Positions 8,539 through 16,545 of a stretch of 64,000 bases of DNA are shown here, piece by piece. This stretch comes from Glaciecola punicea ACAM 611 (GTDB taxonomy: Bacteria; Pseudomonadota; Gammaproteobacteria; Enterobacterales; Alteromonadaceae), in contig NZ_BAET01000007.1 in assembly GCF_000252165.1 (NCBI RefSeq), positions 372,001 through 436,000 of the forward strand. The letters are read 5' to 3'. Every line of letters starts with the position of its first letter. The first letter of the stretch is position 1. The notes beneath the pieces are model-generated. The model was not told the DNA's origin and ran no database searches. It saw nothing but the letters and a program-made list of their open reading frames with translations. Both the position numbers and the translations under genes were made by a program.

Positions 8539-8570
8539 AAGCCCGTCACTGAATAAACAGAAACGGGCTT
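8539..8570 (+). terminator. Hairpin after the Cys-rich gene
   Basis: AAGCCCGT and ACGGGCTT are perfect 8 bp arms around a 16-base loop, starting 2 bp after the stop codon. No T-run follows on the plus strand, so termination may be partial or factor-dependent; it could instead stabilise the upstream mRNA. Confidence 0.4.
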
Positions 8571-8646
8571 AATAGATTCTTCACACGATTACTATAGCAA
8601 ATTTTTGTTACTCAGTGGTGGCTTTCTTTTACTTAAGGAAACTATC

Positions 8647-8934
8647 ATGCATAATTTTAACATCCAGAATAATATTTTAACCGCTATTGAAACTATTACT
8701 TTAAAGCTTCAACCAAAAGAAGCCATTGCAGTTGAATTATTAATAACGCATCTAAACCAAGAATTAAGCACTTTTGATTTAAGCATCAATAAAATCGATA
8801 GCCCAGCACAATGTGTGTGGAGGCTAAAGCAAAAAGGCGCTCTCATTAAATCTGTTAGACGGACAGTGAATGATGCTTTTGACAAAGAACATAAAGGTAT
8901 TGCTTGTTATACATTACAGGGGTGGAAACAATAA
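8647..8934 (+). CDS. Small unknown protein upstream of the replication helicase
   Basis: A 95-residue protein. Start at ATG 8647 is supported by AAGGAAA at 8635-8641. The C-terminal half (SPAQCVWRLKQKGALIKSV, then CYTLQGWKQ) looks like a winged-helix unit as found in small proteins next to phage and satellite replication genes. Its TAA shares one base with the next ATG (TAATG), so the two genes are coupled. Function unknown; a helper or regulator of the helicase is a reasonable inference. Confidence 0.75.
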   Translation: MHNFNIQNNILTAIETITLKLQPKEAIAVELLITHLNQELSTFDLSINKIDSPAQCVWRLKQKGALIKSVRRTVNDAFDKEHKGIACYTLQGWKQ

Positions 8935-9983
8935 TGCCCTATACATTAACCCCTATAAGTCTGCTGACAGCAAAGCAACCGAAAAACACTTGGTTAATAA
9001 AAGATATTGTTGAACAAGCTACAACGGGAATGCTCTTCGGTTCACCTGCAAGTGGCAAGTCATTTATCGCTATGGAGATGGCATTTTGCATAGCAATTGG
9101 TCATGACTTTGCGGATAGACCTGTTTGCCAAGGACAAGTAGTTTATTTAGCAGGTGAAGGCTTTAATGGTCTTACAAAGCGTTTTAAAGCACTAGAAGAA
9201 AAATACCAAACACAAACTAGTGATGTTTTTATTTCTAACATGCCAGCCGCTTTAATATGTGAAAAAAGTAAGGTTGAAGTTCTTGAGGAAATAAATAATA
9301 TTTGTCCTAATCCTTCATTGATCATTGTTGACACCCTTCATCGTAACTTTGGTGGTGGAGATGAAAATAGTGCTAAAGATGTTGGTAAGCTGATGGAAGT
9401 GATAACAGCGATCATAAATGATACTAATGCCGCTGTTCTTCTAGTACATCATTCTGGTCATAGCTCAGGTGATAGAGCTAGAGGTTCAAGCGCACTAAAA
9501 GCGGCTTTAGATGTTGAATATAAAATATCTAAAAAAGGTGACGTGGTTACAATGAAAAATACCAAGGTTAAGGATTTTGACGAACCTAAGCCCATTTCAT
9601 TTAACCTCGTACCCCAACCTATTTCTGGGTGGTTAGATGATGCAGGAAAGCCAGTTAAATCTGCTATCTTAGAGTTATATAACGATACAGTCCCCAAAGG
9701 AAAGGTTTTCCTTAACAAGCGTGAAAGTAGCATTTTAAATGCTCTAGAAGCATTGATAGATGACAAAGGTATATCGCTACCACAATCAGCAATAAAAGCT
9801 AACCCCATGCTTTCAGGGAAAAGGTATATTCATGTTGATGATTGGCGTACAGAAGTATATCAATTACTTGACGCTGATAAGTTAGACCAACAAGCAAAAC
9901 AAAAAGCATTCAAACGGGCTAGAGAAAAGCTTGAAAAAGAAAAGCAGGTAATAGTTACTGCCGAGTTGTATTGTTTAAGTTAA
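8934..9983 (+). CDS. RepA-like hexameric helicase (AAA_25 ATPase)
   Basis: A 349-residue RecA-fold ATPase of the RepA/AAA_25 type, likely the replicative helicase of the element. Walker A is GSPASGKS at about residues 41-48, Walker B is LIIVDTLHRNFGGG near residue 131, and the sensor region LVHHSGHSSGDRARGSSALK is near residue 175. The C-terminal 90 residues form a charged helical tail. ATG 8934 is chosen because it overlaps the previous stop and fits the family N-terminus. No primase or initiator protein is recognised nearby, so host primase may be used. Confidence 0.88.
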   Translation: MPYTLTPISLLTAKQPKNTWLIKDIVEQATTGMLFGSPASGKSFIAMEMAFCIAIGHDFADRPVCQGQVVYLAGEGFNGLTKRFKALEEKYQTQTSDVFISNMPAALICEKSKVEVLEEINNICPNPSLIIVDTLHRNFGGGDENSAKDVGKLMEVITAIINDTNAAVLLVHHSGHSSGDRARGSSALKAALDVEYKISKKGDVVTMKNTKVKDFDEPKPISFNLVPQPISGWLDDAGKPVKSAILELYNDTVPKGKVFLNKRESSILNALEALIDDKGISLPQSAIKANPMLSGKRYIHVDDWRTEVYQLLDADKLDQQAKQKAFKRAREKLEKEKQVIVTAELYCLS

Positions 9984-9985
9984 TT

Positions 9986-10066
9986 GTTTTCTGTGGTTTA
10001 TTAGCCAGACAATCAAGTACTCCCCTTTAGGGGGGTGTACTTGTATGTCCGGCATAACCTGAAAAC
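9986..10066. repeat. Long imperfect palindrome after the helicase gene
   Basis: Arms GTTTTC...GAAAAC at the outer ends, then GCCAGACA/TGTCCGGC, CAAGTAC/GTACTTG and CCCC/GGGG around a TTTA loop form an 81 bp near-perfect hairpin. It starts 2 bp after the helicase stop codon. It could be a strong terminator, although there is no clear T-run. A single-strand initiation site or part of a replication origin is also possible. It is not an attC site, because the ends lack the AAC/GTT core pair. Confidence 0.7.
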
Positions 10067-10229
10067 GGTAAATCATTGCAGAAACACTGAATACTTAAAA
10101 CGGTAGGGTTACAAAATAGCTAGAATGCAAAACATTACTATGATTTACTATATAGACTTCTCTGTGTCAGTGCTATCTTGACTGTGACACCGCTTTTGGT
10201 AAAAATTGCACTATATTAAAGGAACTATA

Positions 10230-11246
10230 ATGGACAGCAACAGAAACTTTTTTTCTATTTTATTAATCTTTATGACCGCTGGATGTACAAGCACTGGCAT
10301 TGCCCCAACAAAAGAAGTAATGGATAACATTTCTCTTGAAAATGGTGAAACAACTTACTATGTAATACGAGAAGACGCATTTGGTGGTGCGGCTGCGACA
10401 GTGGCAGTTCATTGCAACAATTCGCAATATCGTTTGAAAGCTGGTGAGTTCGTGAAATGTCCTACCAATGAGAAAGTTAATTATTTATCTGCATACGTTG
10501 GTGATGGATTATTTTTTACTGAGGTTTTAGAAAATAACGAAAACATCCCCCCCACAGAGTTTAACAAATTTTATTTAGATAAAAACGACGGCAATAAATT
10601 TATATTCTTGTCAACTTCTTTGTTTAGTGATGCTGGCTTCAACATCAACAACCTAATCAGTCAAGAAAATGCTTTAGCAATCATACAGGATGGCTACGAT
10701 GTGGTTGGACAACCTAGCTCAACAAGCTCCGTCTTGAGGAACACTGCTATAATGAATCCGTTTACAAAATGGAGCCCCAAATTTGTATCTTATGATGTTG
10801 AACTCCCGACTCAAATGAAAATTATGGATAAAAAAGATCTTGACCGTATTAGAAAAAAACGAGGGGTAATTGTTTTTCAAAACTCAGGTAATTTATTCTC
10901 TTTTGGCCTGTGGTCAGATAATGGATACCATGGAAGTTTATTTAGAAGTTCTTTTATATTTATTGAATCTTCAAAAGCAGAGGAAACCATACACACATAC
11001 TATGGCGGTAAATATGTAAATTTAACAGTTCCTGTTAATGATGATGGTATAACCTTTGTTTATGCTGACACATCTATAGGGTGGGCTGCTCACAATAGAC
11101 AATTTACCATTTCTACGGAAAAGTTTTTTGACAAGTTTTTGCCAAAATTAGAGTATTTATCATATGATAAAAATGCTGTAACTGAGATCCCCATGGAATT
11201 AGTTGAAGAAGAGGGTCTAAAGTTAATGAAATCGTTAAGAAATTAG
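10230..11246 (+). CDS. Unknown lipoprotein
   Basis: A 338-residue protein. The N-terminal signal (FFSILLIFMTAGC) ends in a lipobox TAGC at Cys18, so it should be lipid-anchored in the envelope. ATG 10230 is preceded by AAAGGAA at 6 bp. Residues 40-110 contain DAFGGAAATVAVHCNN and SAYVGDGLF, a glycine-rich domain not recognised. The rest is a beta-rich region with YYGGKYVNLTVPVNDDGITF. First gene of the accessory zone. Function unknown. Confidence 0.7.
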   Translation: MDSNRNFFSILLIFMTAGCTSTGIAPTKEVMDNISLENGETTYYVIREDAFGGAAATVAVHCNNSQYRLKAGEFVKCPTNEKVNYLSAYVGDGLFFTEVLENNENIPPTEFNKFYLDKNDGNKFIFLSTSLFSDAGFNINNLISQENALAIIQDGYDVVGQPSSTSSVLRNTAIMNPFTKWSPKFVSYDVELPTQMKIMDKKDLDRIRKKRGVIVFQNSGNLFSFGLWSDNGYHGSLFRSSFIFIESSKAEETIHTYYGGKYVNLTVPVNDDGITFVYADTSIGWAAHNRQFTISTEKFFDKFLPKLEYLSYDKNAVTEIPMELVEEEGLKLMKSLRN

Positions 11247-12013
11247 AACTAATCTAGGCTACGACCATTCATTAAGCGGCATTTACTGGTAGTTCATATT
11301 ACCACTTCACAGCGAGTTGATGTGTTTGTCTATTTTGCGTTACCAATTCGTAGCTCAAAATTACTTTTGACTTACCACTTGTACTGGTCTATTTTCGAAT
11401 TCATATATAGGAATACAGAATAATCCAAACTAAAGAGTTAAACTCTAGAAAGTCCAACCTGTTTAGCTTTTTTCTGTTACTTAGTAGTTATGTGTAGATG
11501 TATGTATTTTAAAAACTAGTAGATATAATATTGAATTGTATTTATTCCCTATTTTATTAGCAGCGTAATATGTAACTAGGGGGGGGGGGTGCAGTAAATC
11601 GCCTGAAAGGCGCATAAAAAGTACTTGCCTGATAAAAATGCAGACATATTTTCACATAGCGGACTGTGTATGTTTATGTATTTGTTGGCTTAAGAGTACT
11701 TAGGCGTTATCTGTATGGGGTGAATTTTAACCCTGATATAAGAAGTATGAGCATGTTTCTTATTCACGCAGGCTCCTTTCTGGATTATGACTTAAATAAA
11801 AACCCACAATTAGAACACTTGTATGTTGGTTTGAGAAAAAGTAACAAAAGGCCGATAGGAAACAAAATAATAACAAAAAACCAAATTGCGCACCCTCTCT
11901 CACCATTTGAAATACTAGAACATTTTGGACAAGACAACTGCGCCATAAATTAAACTCTCTCTAAATGAAATAAATAAAATTAAGTTTATTAACCAAATTA
12001 AACTGAGCCGACG
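11247..12013. other. 767 bp with little recognisable content
   Basis: Contains an 11-base G tract at 11579-11589 and a small GCGCCTTTCAGGCG-type stem nearby (CGCCTGAAAGGCG at 11600-11614). A weak open frame on the plus strand is best read from ATG 11747 to 11953 (68 residues, starting MSMFLIHAGSFLDYDL). That frame has an ordinary amino-acid mix but no clear ribosome site and no recognised family; it may be a small gene or a remnant. Confidence 0.4.
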
Positions 12014-12202
12014 TTAATTACCTGCAAGTTGCATTAAACTAAAGGACTTGGTGCCCCCCGAACCATCAGAATACTTTTCTAAAATACTCATTTGGGTATC
12101 ATTTATTGAAAACGTTTTTTTTGAGTCGTATTCACCATTGCGCCAGCGTCCTGCATCACTACCCCAGACTGCCTTATTTCCCTTAAGTCCAGACCGATAT
12201 TT
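12014..12202 (-). pseudogene. 3' remnant of an unknown gene
   Basis: The reverse strand reads 62 codons with a protein-like mix (KAVWGSDAGRWRNGEYDSKK, then TFSINDTQMSILEKYSDGSG) up to a TAA at 12014. The frame is blocked upstream by a TAG at 12203-12205 and has no start codon. It lies downstream of the Sel1 gene in the same direction. Read as the tail of a decayed gene; family not recognised. Confidence 0.4.
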
Positions 12203-12240
12203 CTATAGTTTTCTGTCCCCCTGCCTTACATAGGACCTTG

Positions 12241-12479
12241 TGTGTCATGATACTCCCATACCATAACAATTTAAATTTATTCTTCTTCAGCAATAGCTAA
12301 TAGAGACGCTCTAGTCAACTTCCACAATTTTTATAATTACTTTCAAGACATCGTTTCGAAAGCGCCTGTGCTTTTGATATATCATTCATCGACATTTCAT
12401 TTTCTAAAAAGTCAAAAAGCGGTTTTGCATCATAGCCGTTATACCTAGAAATGTTAGCCCAGCTATATGATGTAATAAA
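12241..12479. repeat. Direct repeat, copy 1 (Sel1 gene 3' end and flank)
   Basis: This 239 bp stretch matches 25126-25364 without gaps, with only about 14 mismatches by eye. It covers the last 55 codons of the Sel1 gene and 74 bp beyond its stop. The 5' ends of the two Sel1 genes also match, so the genes are duplicates that differ in the number of internal repeats. Confidence 0.85.
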
Positions 12480-13412
12480 ATCTTGAAGAACACCCTCGCC
12501 CATAGCATACATATTCCCTAGGTTAAACTGTGCAACAGCATTGCCTTGCTCCGCTGCCAACCTATAATTCTTCGCTGCCTCTTTAAAATCTTTAAGAACG
12601 CCATGACCGCTATAGTACATAAACCCTAGGTTAGACTGTGCAAAGGCATTGCCTTGCTCCGCTGACAACTTATACCACTTCTCTGCCTCTTTAAAATCTT
12701 TAAGAACACCCTCGCCTATAGCATACATAAACCCTAGGTTAGACTGTGCAAAGGCATTGCCTTGCTCCACTGACAACTTAAACCACTTTACTGCCTCTTT
12801 AGAATCTTTAAGAACACCCTCGCCGCGGGCGTACATATTCCCTAGGTTATACTGCGCACTAGCATCGCCTTGCTCCGCTGACAACTTAAACCACTTTACT
12901 GCCTCTTTAGAATCTTTAAGAACACCCTCGCCGCGGTCGAACATATTCCCTAGGTCATACTGCGCACTAGCATCGCCTTGCTCCGCTGACAACTTAAACC
13001 ACTTTACTGCCTCTTTAGAATCTTTAAGAACACCGTCGCCGCTGCTGTACATACGCCCTAGGACATACTGAATTTCAGCAAAGCCTTGCTCCGCTGACAA
13101 CAGATACCACTTCATTGCCTCTTCAGAACTTTGAGGCACACCGTCACCGGCATGGTGCATAAGCCCTAGTAATTGCTGCGCTTTAGCATCGCCTTGCTCC
13201 GCTGCCAACCTATACCACTTCGCTGCCTCTTTAAAATCTTTAAGAACGCCATCGCCGCTATGGTACATGACCCCTAGTTCGAGCTGCGCTTCAGCATCGC
13301 CATCCTGCGCTAATTGTTGAATAACTTCGATTTTTGAAATTTCTTTTTCCGCAGTAGCACTCACATGTATTTGAAAAAATAACAACGCGCTGATAAAAAG
13401 TAGTTTAAGCAT
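12315..13412 (-). CDS. Secreted Sel1-repeat protein (long copy)
   Basis: A 365-residue protein with a signal peptide (LKLLFISALLFFQIHVSA, cleavage expected before TAEKE) followed by about eight 36-residue Sel1-like repeats. Each repeat has the form AxAQxxLGxMYxxGxGVLKD then KEAxKWxxLSAEQG. Neighbouring repeats are so alike that the DNA shows a 108 bp tandem pattern. The C-terminal 35 residues (MNDISKAQALSKRC and ESNYKNCGS) lie outside the repeats. Sel1 proteins are helical scaffolds for protein-protein contacts, here in the periplasm. Partner unknown. A two-repeat paralogue lies at 25200. Confidence 0.9.
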   Translation of the reverse strand: MLKLLFISALLFFQIHVSATAEKEISKIEVIQQLAQDGDAEAQLELGVMYHSGDGVLKDFKEAAKWYRLAAEQGDAKAQQLLGLMHHAGDGVPQSSEEAMKWYLLSAEQGFAEIQYVLGRMYSSGDGVLKDSKEAVKWFKLSAEQGDASAQYDLGNMFDRGEGVLKDSKEAVKWFKLSAEQGDASAQYNLGNMYARGEGVLKDSKEAVKWFKLSVEQGNAFAQSNLGFMYAIGEGVLKDFKEAEKWYKLSAEQGNAFAQSNLGFMYYSGHGVLKDFKEAAKNYRLAAEQGNAVAQFNLGNMYAMGEGVLQDFITSYSWANISRYNGYDAKPLFDFLENEMSMNDISKAQALSKRCLESNYKNCGS

Positions 13413-13546
13413 ATTTAAGGTCCAAAGAAATCTACCATGGTATGTGTTAAATAGTGTATTACAGGCTCTTAGTTGAGTAAACCATAGTTCAAAACAACGA
13501 AATAAATAATCATTTTATGGCATGAATGTCAGGTTTTGTGGGGTTC

Positions 13547-13780
13547 TCAAGGGTTGAATGCGTTCTGCATATTCCAGCATTCGCGTTTAAGGTTCAGTAG
13601 TATATTACGCTTTGCTTCAAACGTATCCCATCTTATATAAACGGGTATTTCCCAATGGCTTATATCAACAAGTAAATTATTAATGTCAGGACGAGCACAA
13701 CCATATAGTGCTTTTCTTAATTTGCGTATACGTCTTATGCGCCTGTGCTTTAGCCATTCAGACTGGCAAGAGTAATTCAA
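13547..13780 (-). CDS. Small unknown basic protein, possibly a remnant
   Basis: A 77-residue frame on the reverse strand, with TTG as the best available start and no clear ribosome site. The N-terminal part is strongly basic (EWLKHRRIRRIRKLRKALYG); the rest has HWEIPVYIRWDTFEAKRN. The frame runs a few codons further upstream without ATG, so it could be the 3' piece of a longer gene. Family not recognised. Confidence 0.35.
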   Translation of the reverse strand: MNYSCQSEWLKHRRIRRIRKLRKALYGCARPDINNLLVDISHWEIPVYIRWDTFEAKRNILLNLKRECWNMQNAFNP

Positions 13781-14058
13781 ACCGATACACTCGCGGTAAT
13801 AGTAGCCCTATTTGATCGCGTAAAGGCTCTGGCGTTACTTTGAGCATTTAGGCCAAGTGATATATAGCTTATTGCTTGCGCTGCTGTCATCAAGCGTTAA
13901 GCCGATAAGGTGAGGCTTGTCGTTAATTGTGAATTGAGCGAAACGCTGGAACCTTTCCCATTAGCAAAAACGGCTAAATCATCTTCGCAAAAACCATCTA
14001 ACGACTCTAAAAGCCAGCTGTAACGAAGGGTAGCATATAGCCTTACTTCCACTTACAC

Positions 14059-14280
14059 TCAACTTGCAGCTCGCATGCCTGCCTTTAGACCTTCTCTGAA
14101 ATCAGTTGAGCCAATTGGTGTGACAGGTGCTACAGGACAGATTGGTACAATTACCATATCGCCTTTAATACTTTTATATCCTTCTTCAAAGCCAGAGCAA
14201 AATTCTGCTTGCCCTGCAAAAGCTAGTGTACTTGCAATAATTGCTGTAGAAGCGAATAAGCCTTTTAGTAAATTCTTCAT
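14059..14280 (-). CDS. Small secreted protein
   Basis: A 73-residue protein with a clear signal peptide (LLKGLFASTAIIASTLAFA, cleavage before GQAEF), leaving a mature part of about 50 residues with two Cys and a Pro-rich middle (VIVPICPVAPVTPIGSTDF). The two Cys could form a disulfide. AAAGGA precedes the ATG. Downstream on the same strand lies a 23 bp sequence also found after the NEY-motif remnant at 19365. Function unknown. Confidence 0.65.
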   Translation of the reverse strand: MKNLLKGLFASTAIIASTLAFAGQAEFCSGFEEGYKSIKGDMVIVPICPVAPVTPIGSTDFREGLKAGMRAAS

Positions 14281-14573
14281 AAATAATCCTTTTATTATTT
14301 TCTAGCTAATAATGTATAACATTGTGAAAATAAAAATCAAATTAATACTTTATGTTTTTTTATGTTGATTAAATTATTAAGCGACAATCAACTTGACCGG
14401 CCATATTGCCCCTAAAACCGGCCTTGGTTGAACGAAAGCTGGTAAAAGCGAAGCTTATGAGCGCACCCGCCTGAGTTGTCGTGCAGACGCATCATGCCCA
14501 AGCATTTCTTTCATCGCAATGCGACCCTATTTGGCTGGCAGCTTTATTAAAAGGTTTAGCCGCATGAGAATGT
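14281..14573. other. Gap without a recognised gene
   Basis: AT-rich for the first 110 bp, then more GC-rich, with no open frame that looks coding. The sharp base-composition change near 14390 suggests a join between pieces of different origin. Confidence 0.3.
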
Positions 14574-14879
14574 TTGTCGCTCAATAGTTACAATCGTGCA
14601 CAAATCGACAACTATACCAAGATACAGGTTCGCCCTATTACACTTTTTGCTATTGTTGCTACTTACCAACAAGGAGCAGCACCATTGAAGCTAACCACAG
14701 TTCAAACAGAAGTATTAAGCAATAATATTAATCTAGTCACAGAGCTTGCAGAGACGCTCTGCCAAGAGAGTTTACACGAAGGTCAAGGGCATATTCCACT
14801 AAACAAGAGACAAGACCAACTAGAACGTTTAGCAACTAGCCTTGATGATATTAGAGGCGCATTATTAGCCGGACATTAA
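14574..14879 (+). CDS. Unknown small protein
   Basis: An open frame of 101 codons. The C-terminal 65 residues have a soluble helical look (LKLTTVQTEVLSNNINLVTE, RLATSLDDIRGALL). The only starts are TTG codons (14574, or an internal one near 14685), and no good ribosome site is seen, so the N-terminus is uncertain. Not recognised. Confidence 0.4.
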   Translation: MSLNSYNRAQIDNYTKIQVRPITLFAIVATYQQGAAPLKLTTVQTEVLSNNINLVTELAETLCQESLHEGQGHIPLNKRQDQLERLATSLDDIRGALLAGH

Positions 14880-15375
14880 TAGGCTGCCTATAAACGTAGT
14901 TAATCTCATCGCCAATAGCTGATATCAAAAGTTAATGGTCAACATAACTACGGGTAGTTTGGTTTATGAATTACCAGTCGCATATCTACTGGGTATATGA
15001 GGTAACAACTTATACTTCAAGCTTTAGTACCATATGTACCCGTAGATATAAGAACCGGTGAGCAGTAATATTAACGTTGGTAGTTGCATATCTGATTTTT
15101 TCTTTAATTTAGTGCTCTTACAAAAATAGTGAAAGCCGACGCCCCTGCCAAATGCGTTTTAGTTTATTTCCCGGATATAACTCTACCTAACGCTATCAAG
15201 TTCTAACTTTCTCATCCATGGACCTGTTCCAACAGTCAGTACGATGATCCTGAACTCAGCAAAAGTAGCACCTGTTGACTAGTTCAGATATATTGTTTAT
15301 TCTAATTTGCCAAAATATGAGGGCTTCCTAGAATGACAATAGCTAGTGATTACAATGCAGTCTTTATAGTCAGTT
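14880..15375. other. 496 bp without a gene; inverted repeats
   Basis: No convincing open frame. TATCTACTGGGTATATG at 14983-14999 is nearly the reverse complement of CATATGTACCCGTAGATA at 15032-15049, and a third related piece ends in AACTACGGGTAGTT at 14946-14959. The right end is the start of a cassette-like unit (GTTATATGC at 15376). Confidence 0.4.
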
Positions 15376-15397
15376 GTTATATGCAATGGAGAAACTG

Positions 15398-15706
15398 ATG
15401 CGTTTTTCGATTATTCTGATTGTTACTCTTTTTTTTGGCTCAGTGCACGCTTCAGACAAAGCTTTTGAAAAATATTCCCCACCAAATTGTAAAATGATAG
15501 CTGAGTGGGTTGATGTTCAAGGGCAAAGTAAAACCAGTGTAAATATAAAGCAATCAGATTATCCTAACCTGCATCTGTATGATGTTGCTATTGCCATATA
15601 TATCAGCCGTAATATGCCTTTATCTAAAAGTAATACTTATGCTTCTGCTTATCTAAATTGTAGAGCTATTATTGCAGGGAACGTTGTTGTAAAGTCTGAA
15701 GATTAA
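15398..15706 (+). CDS. Small secreted cassette protein
   Basis: A 102-residue protein with a signal peptide (RFSIILIVTLFFGSVHA, cleavage before SDKAF). ATG 15398 is chosen over ATG 15386 because GGAGA at 15388-15392 is correctly spaced for it. The mature part has two Cys (NCKMIAEW, LNCRAI) and no recognised family. It is the only gene of cassette-like unit 1 and reads toward the attC-like site, the normal cassette orientation. Function unknown. Confidence 0.7.
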   Translation: MRFSIILIVTLFFGSVHASDKAFEKYSPPNCKMIAEWVDVQGQSKTSVNIKQSDYPNLHLYDVAIAIYISRNMPLSKSNTYASAYLNCRAIIAGNVVVKSED

Positions 15707-15708
15707 TT

Positions 15709-15807
15709 GCATATAACAAGCCATTCAAAAGGACAAAAAACAGCTTGCTGTTTTCGTTCCTCAACATTTTAGCCAACTAAATTTTGTCTCTTAATAGGGC
15801 ATTAGGC
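15709..15807 (+). other. attC-like recombination site 1
   Basis: 99 bp with outer cores GCATATAAC and ATTAGGC. Internal complementary stretches include GGACAAAAAACAGC against GCTGTTTTCGTTCC. Layout and the AACAAGCCATTCAAAAGGAC start resemble attC sites of marine Vibrio and Pseudoalteromonas integrons. Resemblance is from memory of those sites; no search was possible. Confidence 0.65.
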
Positions 15808-15815
15808 ATTGAATC

Positions 15816-16481
15816 ATGCGAGAACATATATGCATAAGAAATCCAGAATATGTTGCAGGTACTAACAGCAAGCCAGAAGTTGGAGTTTTTACGCAAGCCA
15901 GAAAAAATCAACGACCTTCCCCCTGGGGTAAAATTAGCGAAGGCGAAACTGTATGGATGAAATGGTCTGGTGGGCCTGTTGTAGCGAAGGCAAAAGTTTC
16001 TGGTTATAGGCAAATAATGAACTGTACAGCCTCCCAACTAAAATCTGCAGTAGCTGGCTTTGCTCTTCATGACCTTGATGATTATTGGTCTAGCCTGAGT
16101 AATGAATTTAATGCCCTTGTTATATATTTAGATAACGAAGAGTGGTTAGCGTCACCCATTGATTTGGTTGGTAGATCTTATGGATCTAGTTGGGTTGTGC
16201 TTCCTGATTCTGATTCTGTAAAAAGATGGATGACAGAATCCAAGGCACCTGAAAAAGTTGTTAAAGATCCACGCGGGCTTAGAACAGCGCGACCAAAGTT
16301 GAGATTCGAAGTTTTTCGAAGAGACTCATACAAATGCCAATATTGTGGGAGGGCTGCGCCCGAGTATCCGTTACATGTAGATCATATATTGCCTTGGTCT
16401 AAAGGTGGGGAAACTGTTATTAAAAACTTAGTAACAGCATGCAGTGAGTGTAATCTTGGCAAAAGTAATAGACCAGCCTAA
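15816..16481 (+). CDS. HNH endonuclease with ASCH/PUA-like N-terminus
   Basis: A 221-residue protein. The C-terminal HNH domain (about residues 162-218) is complete: C174-x2-C177, H187-V-D-H190, Asn204 and C209-x2-C212, with the usual SKGGETVIKNLVTACSECN tail. The first 140 residues contain GETVWMKWSGGPVVAKAKVS, which resembles an ASCH or PUA-type nucleic-acid-binding fold. PUA-like plus HNH pairs are known in enzymes that cut modified DNA; here this is inference. The stop codon lies inside the attC-like core GCCTAAC at 16476, and the unit starts TTAGGC at 15802, so it sits in a cassette. Confidence 0.85.
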   Translation: MREHICIRNPEYVAGTNSKPEVGVFTQARKNQRPSPWGKISEGETVWMKWSGGPVVAKAKVSGYRQIMNCTASQLKSAVAGFALHDLDDYWSSLSNEFNALVIYLDNEEWLASPIDLVGRSYGSSWVVLPDSDSVKRWMTESKAPEKVVKDPRGLRTARPKLRFEVFRRDSYKCQYCGRAAPEYPLHVDHILPWSKGGETVIKNLVTACSECNLGKSNRPA

Positions 16482-16545
16482 CAAGGCGCTGCTGTCGAAC
16501 AAATTCTCTGCTGCACTCTCGTTGCAAGGTCGTAAAGTATTCGAA
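16476..16545 (+). other. Partial attC-like site 2
   Basis: GCCTAACAAGGCGCTGCTGT followed by TTCTCTGCTGCACTC looks like the left arm and loop of an attC site. Its first core is the complement of TTAGGC at the start of the HNH unit. No matching right arm or GTTRRRY core is found downstream, so the site appears cut. Confidence 0.5.

Larger units (their letters stand above)
15376..15807 (+). mobile_element. Integron-cassette-like unit 1
   Basis: Starts with GTTATATGC (15376-15384), has one short gene, and ends with an attC-like site at 15709-15807. That site begins GCATATAACAAGCC, the exact reverse complement of the unit's first nine bases at its start, as expected when a cassette carries its own recombination core. 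The attC-like site ends GGGCATTAGGC, where ATTAGGC stands for the usual GTTRRRY core. Confidence 0.7.

Noticed and set aside
9986-10066. Long palindrome read as an attC site
   Set aside because: Outer ends lack the AAC/GTT core pair and the asymmetry of attC sites.
12649-13071. A 140-codon plus-strand frame opposite the Sel1 gene
   Set aside because: Mirror of the 108 bp Sel1 repeats; no start signal.
13800-14058. Minus-strand frame resembling an ECF sigma factor start (KVTPEPLRDQIGLLLPRVYR)
   Set aside because: Only about 27 residues before a stop and no continuation in any frame; similarity is probably chance.
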